A DNA stretch of 64,000 nt from Cornus controversa. Its lineage: Eukaryota > Streptophyta > Magnoliopsida > Cornales > Cornaceae. Position numbers and translations under genes: made by a program. Positions within the stretch are counted from its first letter, which is position 1. The number at the start of each line of letters is the position of its first letter. The notes under the pieces are model-generated. The model saw only the letters and a list, made by a program, of their open reading frames with translations. It had not been told where the DNA came from and ran no database searches. The DNA lies in assembly GCA_026545225.1 (NCBI GenBank), contig CM048845.1, forward strand, positions 16,275,001 through 16,339,000, in the 5' to 3' direction. Positions 10,352 to 23,949 of the stretch are shown one piece after another.

Positions 10352-11005
10352 TTTCCTTAGTTTTGAGAACTCTTTTAAAAAATTCGTAAAACACAATTTA
10401 GTTGTTCTCCAAAAATCATTACGGTTGTAACTCAGTTTTTCATAATCTGTTTCGAAAAAACACATTCAAGCAGTTAAAAAATCAATTTTCTCTGTTTTCG
10501 TCACTCTCAAAATAAAAAAATTGGGAGTTGCAAATCAAGCATGGCCTTAATCTTTATGTTAATTACATAGAATCTCTCTGAATTATAAATAATTTGCATA
10601 AAACCTTATTTATTAAATTTTTAGCTAATAATCAACCAAAATATTAAAACTTATGCAAGATACCTATTCCTTAAAGGTACGTTTGAAATAAGAGGTTAAG
10701 AAGGTGCTGGAACTTTTTGAAAATCTAATTTACTTTACACTAATTACATAAAATATCCAGAACTATAAAATTTTTCCATATTACTACTTGTTTCGAGGGA
10801 TAACATGAAAATTTCTTATAGTTGAAAAGAGCTTTGCCCAATTAATCTGAAGGGTAATTTACTAATTTTAAAATACATTTGATGGCAACCTAAGGATAAT
10901 TAGATTGTTGGGCTTATTTGTAATAAATCTAGAGAATAAGATACAATTTTTTTTTATAACAAATTTGGAAGGTTTTGAGCAATTAACTATATTATCTTAA
11001 TATTT
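10352..11005. other. AT-rich intergenic stretch without recognisable content
   Basis: No ORF longer than background, no repeat with clear ends and no RNA gene was seen. The same holds for 11266-11665, apart from a two-copy duplication of AATTAGGAGGGATAAATTGA at 11557-11605, and for 11913-12262. Confidence 0.5.
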
Positions 11006-11265
11006 GGTCAAATTGCACTAAAACCCAATATACTATCAAAAATTATAAAATATCTCCCTCTACTACTTTTTGGCAACAAACACTCCTCAATTTACCAAAG
11101 TTGCAAATTACCTCATTTGACAAACAAAATTTCAACTTCTGGCTGTTAGAGGGGGTAATTTGCAACTTTTGTTAAATTGAGGGTTGTTTGTTGCCAAAAA
11201 ATAAAATAATAGATAGTGTATTTTGCAACTTTTTAATAATACAACGAGTTTAGTGCAATTTGGCC
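11006..11265. mobile_element. Foldback MITE, copy 1
   Basis: The arms are long inverted repeats. The left starts GGTCAAATTGCACTAAAACC and the right, on the other strand, starts GGCCAAATTGCACTAAACTC. Complementarity continues inwards (CAACAAACACTC...AATTTACCAAAGTTGCAAATTA against its complement), so nearly the whole 260 bases can fold. A related copy lies 400 bases downstream. Flanks share short AT sequence (AATAT), but the target duplication is unclear. Confidence 0.75.
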
Positions 11266-11665
11266 AATATATATATATATGTTCATACAATGTTAATTTG
11301 TTATTCTTTTTCCTTTTACCATTACTGTTTAATAGGATGATTTATTAATCTAATACTATTATATAGTACAATTTGTATATCCCTTGTCTTATATTTATAA
11401 ATAGGTAGTAAATTACGTTTGCACAATTACTTTTATAGATGATATTCATTTCACAATTTCAATTAAAATTTGTCTTGGATTTAAGCGATAGAAGGATTTG
11501 GTTTAGAGCTTTTTCAAACTATCTGGTGGAATACATTATGCTTGCATTTGATTATAATTAGGAGGGATAAATTGAATTTTAGAATTAGGAGGGATAAATT
11601 GAATTAAAGTTTTGTTTTAAACTCGTTTAACAAAAAACTGGGTTTTGAATTTATATTTAATTCTT

Positions 11666-11912
11666 GGCCAAATTGTAATAAGTTGCAAAATATCCTCTAC
11701 TATTTTTATTTTGACAACAAACACCCTTAAATTTACCAAAAGTTGTAAATTATCCCCTAATGACATAAATTTCAACTTTCAACTATCAGAGGTGAGTAAT
11801 TTGCAACTTTTGGTAAATTGAGGGTGTCTGTTGCCCAAAAAAAAAAAAAAAAAGTAGAGGGAGCTATTTTGCAACTTTTTGATAGTACATGGAAGTTTCG
11901 TGCAATTTGACC
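11666..11912. mobile_element. Foldback MITE, copy 2 of the same family
   Basis: It begins GGCCAAATTGTAATAAGTTG and ends, on the other strand, GGTCAAATTGCACGAAACTT. It shares with copy 1 the inner ACAACAAACACCC...AATTTACCAAAAGTTG block and its inverted partner. An A-run of 17 bases lies in one arm. Two relatives so close together suggest local insertion preference or local duplication. Confidence 0.75.
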
Positions 11913-12262
11913 TTAATATTATTTGTATAATATAAATGTTTCTAAAAATAGATTTGCTTTCCGACTTTTAGTTTGGTCGATTATTTTAAAAAGTAAACAA
12001 ATACATTAAATCAAATAAAGAGAAACATCATTTCATTTATTTCAATGGAAAAATTAGATTTTAGTGACCAAAATTGAATTTCTTTTTACTTTTTAGTGAT
12101 CTTAAACTCAATAAAAGGTGAATATTGATTAAACTTAAAAACTAATTGCTAATGAGGGACCATTTAATTTTAATACCCAAAATACCCTTTATTCTTGTCA
12201 TAGATACCCATCATTTCTTCGGTTTCTCTAACCTCCAAATATCATAAACTTCAAAGAATTCG

Positions 12263-14404
12263 TGTTAACACCCAAACATGGCTGCCATGTTGGCCTAACA
12301 TGGAAGGGCAATTTGATGACACCTGGGTAATGACGTGGCTAATTAGAAATGGGCTATAAAAGCTGACCGATTGTGATTGACCGATTTTGAGTTAGTAGAA
12401 TTGTTGCTATAATTTAAGGAGCGACAGAATAAATGATATGTGGCTGCTACAATCTGGATAGCTTGGCTACATATTTGAATTTCAAAATTTAAATGAAGAT
12501 ATAAAAATACATATGACGCCATCTGGACTCAATCAACCAGGAATATAACATATTTGAATTCAAACAGAGATTCTCTTACTTGATTCTAGGAGTTAGTTGC
12601 TGGAAGTTAGATAATAAGAGACATTTGGCGATTTCTAGAACTGTTAGAGACAAATTCAAACTTACTTCAAATTTAAAGGAAAATTTGAAGCTAATTTGTT
12701 GAAGATTTTTAGCTAATATGTTGCAGATTTCTAGCTAATTCTGTTATCTGATTGATTCTGTTATAGATTTTTGGCTAATTCTGTTACAGATTTTCAAGCT
12801 GATTCTGTTGACTGGCTGATGTTGTTGTAGATTTCAAATTGAAAAGAAGATCTATGCATGATTTTAGGAGATTTTCTTCATTGTAAACCCTATAAATAGT
12901 TCATTTGTAAGCTATGCAAAGGATTCCTGACCATCAACAAAGCACGTTACATTTATCTTTCCTTTTTTGTCCATTTATCTTTCCTCTCAATTTACTTTTT
13001 AGTATCTATCCTAGTATAAAAAACTTCTCTTCTTATCCTATATTTTATATTTCTCATCCTAGAATCTGAATTCCTTTCAAACTCTATTTTCTATTCCTAT
13101 CTCATATTCTTTTTCTTATATCACAATTATTGAAAGTCCTCTTAATTGAGGCAAAAAACTTTACAGAGGAGTTGTCAATATTCTTTCTCCTCTAACAGTT
13201 ACTTGGCCTATCAAATTCTCTAAAAGAGATATTTGTGTTCGACTCATTTCTATCCCTTCGGGCCGATTGCACGGCTCTGGCACTCTTACGACAAATTTAG
13301 CTACATCGGCTAACCCAGTTGATTTAGTAGGCAAACATATTTTTGGCACACCCGGTGGGCATTGTGATTCAACGTTGGCTTTATGAATGAATTAGCTATA
13401 CGTTCAGATATATCAATAAATTAAACACAAATGTCATCGTTAATGAAAGTGATTGAAAGGAGCCGCATAATTAATGCTCATTTTGACGAGATGGAATGTT
13501 TGGAAAAGATGGAAGAGTCTCTTTCTCGGTTATCAGCCATTCCTTTTAGTAAGTCGATTCAGACAATCTATTTCAATATTCAGCCATCGGCTTCTCAGCT
13601 AATGTCCCAACATTATTTTCAGCCATCTATAGTGCATCAACCACTAGTGAAATCACTATATCCACATGTTGACCCACAAGTTCTTCTCATTAGAGAACCT
13701 CCAGACCCAAGGGGCAATCATGTTACGTGAATGATTCAAATCCACTATTTGTCTCAAACCAGCAACCTGTAGTATATAGGGGATAGTTGATGGCCAATCA
13801 GCCACAAGGTTGGCCATATTATTATCTATAACCAACAACAAATCAGTCGCCAGTGGTTGATTTGTGACAACATATGGCCAATTAGCCACCTGTTTGGCCA
13901 GAATATTAGCCACAACCAATAACTTCACAAAATTGGCTTGATTACCAACCACCAATGACACATCAGCCGCTAGTGGTAAATCAACCACAAGGTTGGCTTG
14001 ATTATTACCAACCACCAGTGACACATCAGTTGCTAGTGGTAAATCAGTCGCAACAAATGGCCAATCAGTCACCTGATTGGTTTGAATATGAACCGCTATC
14101 ACAGCCACGAGTAACACCACAAAACCCTTTTGGAATAGAAGCTCTCAAGCCGGGGGACAACTAGGTTAGGTGGATAAATAATTCACATTTTTGTTCCGGC
14201 ATTGTCACATTCAATACACGGGAGCAGCCGATGACCAACTAACCACCATGTTGGCTTGACTTTTATCAACCACAAGTGGCAAATCAACTGTTAGTGGTAA
14301 ATTAGTCACTAGAGGCACCGAATCAGCCAACCTAGCCAATCATATTGGACAGAGGCCAGTTGGGTGATTTAGTTAATGAGGAATGTGGTTCGACTGTTAT
14401 AAAA
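12263..14404 (+). mobile_element. 5' part of a Ty3/gypsy element (LTR, PBS, start of gag)
   Basis: The left LTR is about 12263-13337 (starts TGTTAACACCC, ends AAACA). It contains a CTATAAATAG TATA-like box at about 12890 and a short degenerate repeat around GCTAATTCTGTTA at 12690-12820. The primer-binding site follows at about 13341 (TTTTGGCACACCCGGTGGG), of the TGGCRC type seen in Tat-lineage elements. From 13431 a gag-like leader ORF begins, then a Gln/Pro-rich repeat. The rest is not seen, because the next element starts at 14405. It is a broken fragment whose lineage is only tentative. Confidence 0.6.
13780..14340. repeat. Tandem repeat of about 66 bp in gag-like sequence
   Basis: Units contain GGTTGGCTTGATTATTACCA, ACCACCAGTGACACATCAG and CTAGTGGTAAATCA. 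About five to six degenerate copies are present. On the plus strand they encode YYQPPVTHQPLVVNQPQGW-like Gln/Pro repeats. It belongs to the gypsy fragment upstream of 14405. Confidence 0.65.
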
Positions 14405-16854
14405 TGTAAAGACCGAGACCAATTTTGGCCGGTTTGTATTTTATTCATCATTTTTGCCATAAATACAGTTTAAATGATGTTTTATAATTTTTGAGTGTAG
14501 GAAACATGTTTGAGAACTTGATTAGAGGTTTTGGGAACGTTTGAGTGAATTTGAGAATTTTAAGTTGGTAGGGCCCGGGAACCGAAATTTTTTTGAGAAA
14601 TAATTATTTTTTGTTTTAGACCAAATTAAATGTTTAAAGAGTTGAGGAAGTGATTTCAAAGCTGTAGGAGCTTTCAAAATCAAAAACGGAGGTCCGAATT
14701 GTACGTTAAGTGGTCCGGGGGCATTTTGGTCATTTTGCTGCCTATACACTTTAAATATCTGGGATTGTAGAAAATCACTCATTCTCTCTTGACCAAAACA
14801 TTCCCAAACCTCTCTCTTTCTCTCCAACTTCATCTCTCTTCTTTTTCTCTTCATTTCGGAGGCCTTCGGCTTAGATTCGGGAATTGCCAAAAAAGGACAA
14901 CACATAAGGCTTGGCAAGGGCTTTAGTTTGAACCGAACAACTGTAAATTTTAGCAAGATAGAACTCGGAGGAATTATTGGAGATTGCTTGGAAAGTCTTC
15001 AAATTCAAGGTAGGGGTGTTCTTTCTCTCCTAGTTGTCATTCTAGGGTTTCGGGTGGTTTAGAGAGGTATAGGTTGTGTTGGCATGTAAGGGAGTGAGGG
15101 GAGGGGCTGTAGTATTATGATTTCCTCCATATTTATTGATTTTTACATGCTATAATGGTGTACATTATAATATATGTAATGTGCTGAATGAGTATATGCA
15201 ATGTGTACAAATTGAGAGCATATCTATCTATGTGATGTGTTGTGTGCATATGTGACTTATGTGTAAGAGTTGAACATATATGTGATTATATGTTGTTAGT
15301 GTAATGAAAATTCATGCTAGATTTGTTTATATTAAGAATGAGTAATTGAAAAGCATGAAAATGATATGCTATGAGTTATATGTATTTAATGTGCATATAT
15401 GAGAAATTTCTGAAAAATTGTGTAAGTGGACCATGCGTGGAGTTTTTGAATTGTCCAACCATGTCACGAGAATGGTATAATTATCCACTAGGTATGAGCA
15501 TTGGAGTTGTCTTATCATACCAAGGCTAGGGCCTAGAAATCAGAGATTGTCCACAAACCTTGTGAAATTTGGAGTTGTCCACTCACACTTGGCAAACCAA
15601 TATATTTCCAAGGTTGTATAATTCTTCGAAGTTTCCCAAATCATACGGTTGTCATCAGAGGCATCCAAGGTCATATGATCGTCAAAGTTGATCAATTATG
15701 TGTATGTATCGGATTATGACCGAGAAATGTGTATATGTCTTTTTACTTATGTATTCAAATTGTTAAGCTTGATATATGGTTTAAATGCTTGCTAATTAAC
15801 TTGCATTTGTGGTGATTGACTTGAGAGTACTAAAAGTGCCACGTAGTGTAGTGACATACATACCATGTAGGTTGGTGTCGGGTCGATGCCTAGGTGGTTG
15901 GGATATTCTTATTGGGCATAGTTGTATACTCACCCCTCTCCCCAAAACCTTTTTACAGATAAGGCGCCGATGATGGATGGGACTTGAGCATCCGAGTGGA
16001 TCTCCTCATTGCTTTTGGCTTTATTTTTGGATATCATGTATATAACTATCCATGTTGGCTTGTGGCATGTCCATTTTGTTATAGTTGTAGTCATAATTGA
16101 ATTGTGGATGTTTTTGGACTTTAAGTATGTAATTCATATGATGAGTATAAACTAGAGAGACCATTTTTAACATAATGTATATTTTGGATCCATTTGTGTA
16201 TTTATAAAGGAATAATTTGTGAATTTTGAAAGTGAGTTCAATGGTATGTAAGAATTGGTTCAATGTATGATTAGGATGAAGTGAATGATGTTATAACATT
16301 TTATTGATGATTGAAATGTTGTGTGGATGCATATGGATGAGTTTAGGTTGCTAGAATAGGAATTGTGCATAAAGTGGATTAAGTGTGAAGGTTCAGGATT
16401 TCTCCAGAAGGGCATTTCAATCATGCGAAATCCCCATTCGTATAATTGAAATCTTTCGATTGTGCAAAAATGCCTTCGATTGTGCGAAAAGTTATACAAT
16501 GTCAAAAGTCCCAAAAGTCAAAAATCCAAGGGGATCTCGATTGTACTTTAGAAGTACTTTGATTGATCAAACAGTTCGATCACGCAAAACCATAATTTTG
16601 ATTGTGCGAAATATTGATTTTGATTGTGGGAAACCAATATTTCGATTGTGCGAATAATTGTAGACATACTGTGTTGGATTTGCAGAGTATGAAATAATGT
16701 GTTGGGACCATTGAGGTAGGATGATATTGAGTTGTGTATATACATGTCCACTTTGGGTTTTAAGCTTTCGCGGTAATTTGAGAGTTTAGAGGGTCCATTA
16801 GGGATAAGTGGACAGGTTCACCTCCAGTTCCCGAAATTCAAAAATTGAGGCACA
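14405..16854 (+). repeat. 5' LTR of the 14.4-kb Tekay-like element
   Basis: Starts TGTAAAGACCGAGACC, matching the 3' LTR start TGTAGAGACCGAGACC. Near the middle are CTTTCTCTCCAACTTCATC and GTTCTTTCTCTCCTAGTTGTC blocks shared with the 3' copy. The distal third (16410-16660) is rich in CGATTGTGCGAAA words. The right boundary is set by the primer-binding-like sequence and is accurate to about ten bases. Confidence 0.8.
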
Positions 16855-19800
16855 ACGGCTTAGTATCAGAACAATGGTTTGAATACCTTGGACGAAGGGT
16901 GGGAATTAGATTATGTGTTCATTTGAGGTTAAGGATTGGAACATAAGGATTTAGACTTGAGGTTTATAAATTCTTATGTGTAACATGATTACTTGCTTTT
17001 CTTTTATAACATGCTAATTGTGGATTAAATTGGCATGGTGTTGTATGAGCATGGTGAGAGTTGTACATATATATATATACTTGGTATTGAATTTTCTTGT
17101 TGTATGTATAGCAAGATACCACCAAGGAGAGTGCAAGGTAGAGGCGCTGATGCTCCACAGGAGCCAATTGATGGAGCACGGTTCATGCACGACATGGTAG
17201 ATACCACGAAGCAAATAACAGGGGAAGTTGAGGGAGAGGAAGTTCAAACATAATTGAGGGTTGGCTTGAGCTGAAAAATGATCGCAATGAAGGAATACGT
17301 GAAGTTTAAACTGCCTACTTTTGCAGGTGGACGGGATCCACTAGCGGTGGAGGGTTGGATAGACCAAACTTGTAAGCTCTTGGTTACTTTCGCAATCGAT
17401 GAGGACTTGAGGGTGGCGGCACTTCACTTGCAAGGGGAAGTGGATAAATGGTGATAGTTTATTGGGAATACCCACAACATCGAGACTATGGATTGGGAGA
17501 TTTTCAAATGGCTCTTCTTTGCTAAGTTCTTTTTAGCTTTAGTAAAAGACTAGATGAGGCAAGAGTTTATGGACCTAGTTCAGGGGAACTTGGATGTTAT
17601 GGGGTACGAGACCAAGTTCACGTCCTTGGCTTGCTTTACCTCGGTGATGGTAAATGATGAGGATTTAAGAGTGAAGAAATTTGTGAAGGGGCTAAAGGCC
17701 TCTATTAGAAAGAGGGTGTCCATTCTAGGCTTGAAAGTCTTTGATGAAGTGGTGACCAGCATTGGTGGTAGAGGAAGACGATAAAGATACCCAAAGAATG
17801 TGGGACTCTAAGAACTAAGCGAAGGGTTCTGGGGCATCTTCAGGTAATCAGGTGAGGAAGAGGCACATAGAAAGTATGTCAATTTCTTAGGGGCAGCAGT
17901 AGGCTCGCCTGGTGCCTTCATTGACGTTGCCTACTGGATCTTCACGATCAACGATAGTGTACTACCATTGCCAGTAGTCTGGCCATTATCGATATAAGTG
18001 CCCTCAGAGGGAAGCAGTGGCACCAGTGCCTGCAGTATTAGCAAGGGAGCGGGCGTGTTTCCATTGTCGATAGTTGGGAAATATTAAGGTAAACTGCCCT
18101 TAGAGCCAGGGTTCGCAGAGTGGTTCAAGGTCTCAGTAGAGGTCCATACAGGTTGCCACGGTTTAGTCTGGCGTTAGGGCATTACCATTGCCACAGCTAG
18201 CTTAGTTAATACATGGTTCTCTCGACAGTGAGAGGGTCTACGCCTGCTTCCAGTCAGTGGTCAGGATTACAGGGGAGTCGTTAACGGGGTAAGCAAACAT
18301 AGGACCGTGTTTTTACACTTGCTCAAGCAGAGGAGGTGCCAGGGCAGTCAATGGCCAGAGGAATTTTTTTAGTTTCTAGCTCATGGGCTAGGGTGTTGAT
18401 AGATTCAGGTGCATCATATTCATTCATATCTGTTGCATTTGCTTGTGCCTTGGGGCTGGAGGTGTCATCACTAGAGTCACCATTGTCCATTATCCATTGA
18501 TACACCTGTTGGGGGTAGGGTTAACCTAGGTAGAGTGTGTCAGTCTTGTAAGATCAAGGTTGCAGGACATCAGCTAGTGTTTGACTTTGTGCTTCTAGAC
18601 TTAACCACCTTCGATGCCATCTAGGTATGGATTGGCTGTCTACATTTAGAGCCACGATTGATTATTTCTGTAGGAGGGTAACAGTGTGCACACCCGAGGG
18701 TGATTGCTTGTATGTCATGGGAGAACGTGATAATTTTTACATACCGTCATTGCTTAGTTCCAGTGCTCAGAACGGGATTCGGTGTAACCTAGCTAGCTTG
18801 CTAGTTGAGGATGATGAGGTTATGACTCGTGGAGGGTTTTCGTCAGTGGTGAGTGAGTTCTTAGATGTGTTTTCGGGGGACTTGACAGAGTTACCTCCGA
18901 TGAGAGACGTGGTGTTTAGCATTGATCTAGCTCCCGGTACTGCGCCCATCTCCATGGCACTGTACCATATGGTTTCGACAGAATTGAAGGAGTTGAAAGA
19001 TCGATTGCTAAGAGTTGTTAGATAAGGAGTTTGTACGACCTAGTACATCACCTTGGGGAGCTCCAATCCTCTTTGCTAAAATGAAGGACAGATCTTTATG
19101 GTTGTGCATAGACTACCAAAAGTTGAACCAAGCAACGATTAAGAAAAAATATCCTTTACTAATGATAGATGACTTATTTGATCAACTCAAGGCTTCAACT
19201 TGCTTTCGAAGATCGACTTGAGATAAAGGTATTACCAGTTGAGGGTAAGAGAAGAGGACATTCTGAAGATGAATTTTCGAACTAGATATGGCCACTATGA
19301 GTTTCTAGTGATGCCATTTGGTTTAACGAATGCACCAGCGGTGTTCATGGACCTAATGAATTGAGTCTTCAGTATGTACGTGGATAGGTTTGTGGTGGTA
19401 TTCGTGGATGACATTCTTATGTATTCTTCTTCTATGGAGGAACATGAGATCTACTTGAGGACTGCATTGCAAATTTTGAGGAGCACTGTTTGTATGCTAA
19501 ATACAAAAAATGTGAAGTTTGGCTAATGAAGGTGAAGTTCTTAGGACATGTGGTGTCGGAAGGTGGAGTTTTAGTGGACCCTTCTAAAATTGAAGCAATG
19601 AAGAATTGGGAAAGGCCAAAGAATGTATTCAAAATACGTAGATTTTGGTATTGGCGGGGTATTACTGGTGTTTCGTAAAGGACTTTTTGAAGTTAGAAGC
19701 GTCGATGACCAAGCTCACTCGTAAAGGAGTTAAGTTTGTGTGGAATGATGCTTGCGAGGATTCTTTTATGGAGTTGAAGAGTAGATTGACTAGTGCTTTG

Positions 19801-21870
19801 ATATTGATTATCCCCGAACGTGGTTTTGTGGAATGATGCTTGCGAGGATTCTTTTATGGAGTTGAAGAGTAGATTGACTAGTGCTTTGATATTGATTATC
19901 CCCGAACGTGGTTTGGGTTATGTGATCTACTGTGATACTTCACGGGATGGTTTGGAATGTGTATTAATGGAAATTGAGAGGGTTGTGGCATATGGTTCCC
20001 GACAGTTGAAGATCCACGAGCGAAATCACCCAACTCTTGACTTGGAGTTAGCGGCGGTAATTTTTGCATTGAAGATATGGAGGCATTATTTGTACGAAAA
20101 AGAGTTTGAAGTTTTCTCCAATCACAAGAGCTTAAAGTACCTTTTTACACAAAAGGACTTGAACATATGGTAAAGGAGGTAGGTGGAGTATATGGAAGAC
20201 TACAATTTTGATGTTCAGTATCACTCGGAGAAAGCTAATGTGGTTGTCGATACCTTGAGCAAAAAATCACATGGTGCCTTGGCAAACATTACTATTTGAG
20301 AGTGGAAGATGATGGAAGACATCTTAGAAATGAGATTGTACTTTAGTGAAGGTGTTGAATCGATAACTTTGTTCACACTTATTGCACAACCTACTTTAGT
20401 GAGTAAGGTGGTTGAGGAATAAAGAAATGATAGTGAGATAGAAAACATTCGCACTCGAATTTCAGGGGGCGAAGTGGTGGGAAATTGGAGTGTGCATTTC
20501 GATGGAGGCATGAGGTTCAAAGGCCAAATGGTTGTACCATTAGCTTATAGGGATGAGGTCCTTAGAGAGTTTTATAACTCTAGACTTGTAGTGCATCCCG
20601 GTGGTACCAAAATGTATCACAATTTGCGTAGGCAATATTGGTGGAAGTGCATGAAAAAGGACGTCACACAGTTTGTGGCGAGGTGCCTCACTTGTTAACA
20701 AGTGAAGGCCAAACATCAGAGATCGGCAGGTTTATTATGGCTATTACCGATGGCTATGTGGAAGTGGGAGCACGTCACTATGGACTTTGTGATGGGGTTA
20801 CCAAGGGCGAGGAAGAGTCATGATGCAGTTTGGGTCATTGTGGACCAAATTTGACTAAGGTAGCTCATTTTTTTCTAATTCAAGTAACCGATGACGTGGA
20901 TACTCTTAGTGGCTGTATATTAATCAGATTCTGAGACTGAATGCGGTGCTAGTTTCTATTGTATCCAATAGAGATCCACGATTTACATCTCAACTTTGAC
21001 AAAGTTTTTAGGCGGCACTTGATATAGACCTCTATTTCAGTACAACTTTCCATTGTCAAATAGATGGTCATTTAGAGCGTACTATACAAATTTTGGAGGA
21101 TATACTTAGGGCATATGTGCTTGATTTCTATGGTAGTTGGGAGGGTCACATTCCATTAGTGGAGTTTGCATACAATAATAGCTACCAAGCTAGTATTGAG
21201 ATGGCTCTATTTGAGGCTTTGTATGGTAGACCTTGTAGGTCACTCCTGTGTTGGATAGAGGTTGGGGAGACAGTGACTTTTGGGTCAGATATAGTTTGAG
21301 AGATTATAGAAAAGATAAATATTATAAGGCAACGGTTGCTTATGGCTTAGAGTTGTCAGAAGAGTTATGCCGATAGGAGGCATCGACCTTTGGCATTTGA
21401 GGTAGGGGACCATATCTTTCTAAAGGTCTCACCACGATGGGGTTTGATGAGATTCGGGCTTAGTGGAAAGCTAATACCATGGTTTATCGGTCCATTCGAG
21501 GTATTGGATCGTGTAAGGGAGTTTACTTATTGCTTGGCATTACCACTGCAAATGTCAAGTGTATATAGTACCTTCTATGTTTCAATGTTGAGAAAATATG
21601 ATCCGGATCTGTCACATGTGCTAGATTGGATAGATCTTGAGGTGGAGGAGGACATGTCTTATGAGTAAGGACCAATTTAAGTTTTGGATGCTAAGGAGCA
21701 AGTGCTTTGGGGCAAAACCATTCCATTGGTTAAAATGCTTTGGAGGCATCACGAAGTTGAGAAGGCTACATAGGAGCGGGAAAAAATGTCCGCTCAAAGT
21801 ACCTCGAGTTGTTCACTACTTGAGGTATGCTTCTAATTTCGAGGACAAAATTTTTTGAAGGTGGGAAGGT

Positions 21871-22601
21871 TGTAGAGACCGAGACCAATTTTGGTCAGTT
21901 TGCATTTTATTCATCATTTTTTTCATAAATGCATTTTTAATGATGTTTAACATGTTTTGAGTGTGGGAAACATGTTAGAAAAATTGATTAGAGGTTTTGG
22001 GAGCGGTTGGGTGAATTTGAGAATTTTGAGTCGGCGGGGCCCAAAAAATGGGTTGGGTGGGCCTGGAAATTCAAAAATTTTTTGACAAATAATTATTTTT
22101 AGTTTTAGACCAAATGAAATGTTTAAAGAGTTAAGGAAGTGATTTTGAAGTCGTAAGAGCTTTTGAAATTGGAACAAAGGTCGGAAGGGTACGTTAAGTG
22201 ACCTAGGGGCATTTTGATCATTTCGCCGACTTTACACTTTAAATATTTGTGATTGTAGAGAATTACTCATTCTTTCTTGATCAAAACTCACGCCCAACCT
22301 TATCTTTCTCTCCCACTTCATCCCTCTTGCTTCTCTTTTCATTTCGGAGGCCTTCGACTTAGATTCGAAAATCACCAAAGAAGGACGACACATAGGGCTT
22401 GGCAAGGGCTTCGGTTTGAACCGAACAACCATGAATTTTGGCAAAGTAGACCTCGATGGAATCCTTGGAGATTTCTTAGAAAATTTTCAAATTCGAGGTA
22501 GGAGTGTTCTTTCTCTCCTAGTTGTCGATTCTAGGGTTTCGGGTGGTTTGGAGAGATATAGGTTGTGTTGGCATGTAAGAGAGTGAAGGGAGGGGTTGTG
22601 G
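21871..22601 (+). repeat. 3' LTR (left part only) of the 14.4-kb element
   Basis: Collinear with 14405-15110, down to the block GTGTTGGCATGTAAGAGAGTG. At about 22602 the sequence switches abruptly to antisense gag of another gypsy element. Confidence 0.8.
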
Positions 22602-23949
22602 CTCCTCTTCATCTTAATACTCCAAGTCTATTTTTCTCACACCATCAACTAAGTTTTCAAAGTGGGTCTCTAAAGATATATTATTAAAAGCCTCATCTAC
22701 TATGATTAAGGAATTAACATCTTCATCATCTTCAATTATAAGAATATGGATAACGTCATCATCTTGCTTGGTAGCATCATTGTCATCTTCAACTACTAGA
22801 GGAGAAGTAACAAAATGTTGCTCACAATCAATCTCTTGATGACTGGTTGCTTCTACAAAATTATGACTACTTTCCTTCGTTGACTCGATGACAGATGAAA
22901 CCTCTCTGCTGAAATTCTAATAATTGTTATACATCATCTGCTCATAATTTGGTGGTAGAAATTTAGCTTTTATCAACTTTTTCATCTTGTACCACGATCG
23001 CACATGTTGTTTTCCTTCCCTCATCCAGTTAGTTTGTGTCTAATCCCACCAAGTTGAAACACATCCTTTAAACTTGAAGGCTACAAGTGTAACTTACTTG
23101 TTTTCGAGTACATCAAAATACTTAAAAAATTCTTCAATTTTTTCAAGCCAATCCAAGACTTATTCAATAATAAAACTTCCACGAAAAGTGAGTAGATCAA
23201 GTTTTCTTTGAAACTCACAATTGTCTAGATATCTACAGACTCTGTCACGTCTACCTTGATCACGTTGATCAGCCGCAACTCCTCTGAATCCAAGCTCCTC
23301 ATCATCAGAATAATTCGCATATGCTGGAGGCTTATGTGGATGTACAGGAATATAACCCATATTCGGTTGGCTACGAGGAACAACTCCAACATGATCTCGA
23401 ACTGGAATACAAACTTGGTTGCCACCAATCCCAAAACTAGCAATCTGTCTAAAACGTTCATTAAATTGCCGTTCTTGAGTATGTATAGCTGCCCAAGGGG
23501 CCTTCATTTTGCGATCTTCGTCGACAAAGTGGGTGTTACCAAAACAATCAATTGTCATTAGACTAGGGTAAAAGAAGGCTCTGATACCAACTAATGAAGT
23601 GGAAGCTAACGTTCGTGCACGAACAAGATAAACAACTTTGAATCCACAAAGTTAAGAGAAAATTGCAAAGCAATTGATATATTATTGATAAATTGATTGA
23701 TTCATTTCTGTCCATGGCAGTACATATATTTATAATAGAAAAATTATAATCCTAACAATACTAGGAAACCTAAAAACAAAAGGAAACTTGTTGAAATCCT
23801 AATAGTGAAAGGAAAAGGAAACTATTTCCAAAAGGAAATTAAAAAAAAAAGAAAATTAGTACCAAAAATTAAACTATCTCTAAAAATAATATTAAATATA
23901 TATATAGATATTTATAATATGAAACCTACTAAAACTATCCTATATCACT
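22602..23949 (-). mobile_element. Ty3/gypsy fragment on the minus strand (LTR, PBS, gag)
   Basis: Read on the minus strand: a short 5' LTR of about 350 bases (about 23949 to 23597), a primer-binding site TGGTATCAGAGCC (23577-23589) matching the initiator-Met type, then gag from about 23560 leftwards. The gag has an acidic and Arg-rich N-terminal part and a capsid-like segment including the WWD and FLPPNYE words typical of chromovirus gag. Pol is not present. It is a broken fragment of a family different from its neighbours, judging by the small LTR. Confidence 0.7.

Larger units (their letters stand above)
14405..22601 (+). mobile_element. Ty3/gypsy retrotransposon, Tekay/Del-type chromovirus, broken
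   Basis: Parts in order: 5' LTR 14405-16854; primer-binding region about 16858-16875 resembling the initiator-Met type (GTATCAGAACAATGG); gag about 17110-17800; protease about 18300-18500; reverse transcriptase about 18620-19700 (core [20 protein letters not shown]-like); RNase H about 19900-20290; integrase about 20470-21300 with the HPGGTKMYHN and CLTC zinc-finger block; C-terminal chromodomain-like end about 21400-21800; purine tract just before 21871; 3' LTR 21871-22601, which stops short where a minus-strand element begins. It is a fossil with well over ten breaks. By eye the overlapping LTR parts are about 85% alike, the oldest such pair in the window. Confidence 0.9.

Noticed and set aside
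9969-10465. Long antisense open frames opposite the GA-rich tract
   Set aside because: They translate a purine repeat into Leu/Ser/Phe runs, show no domain and lie inside a MITE.
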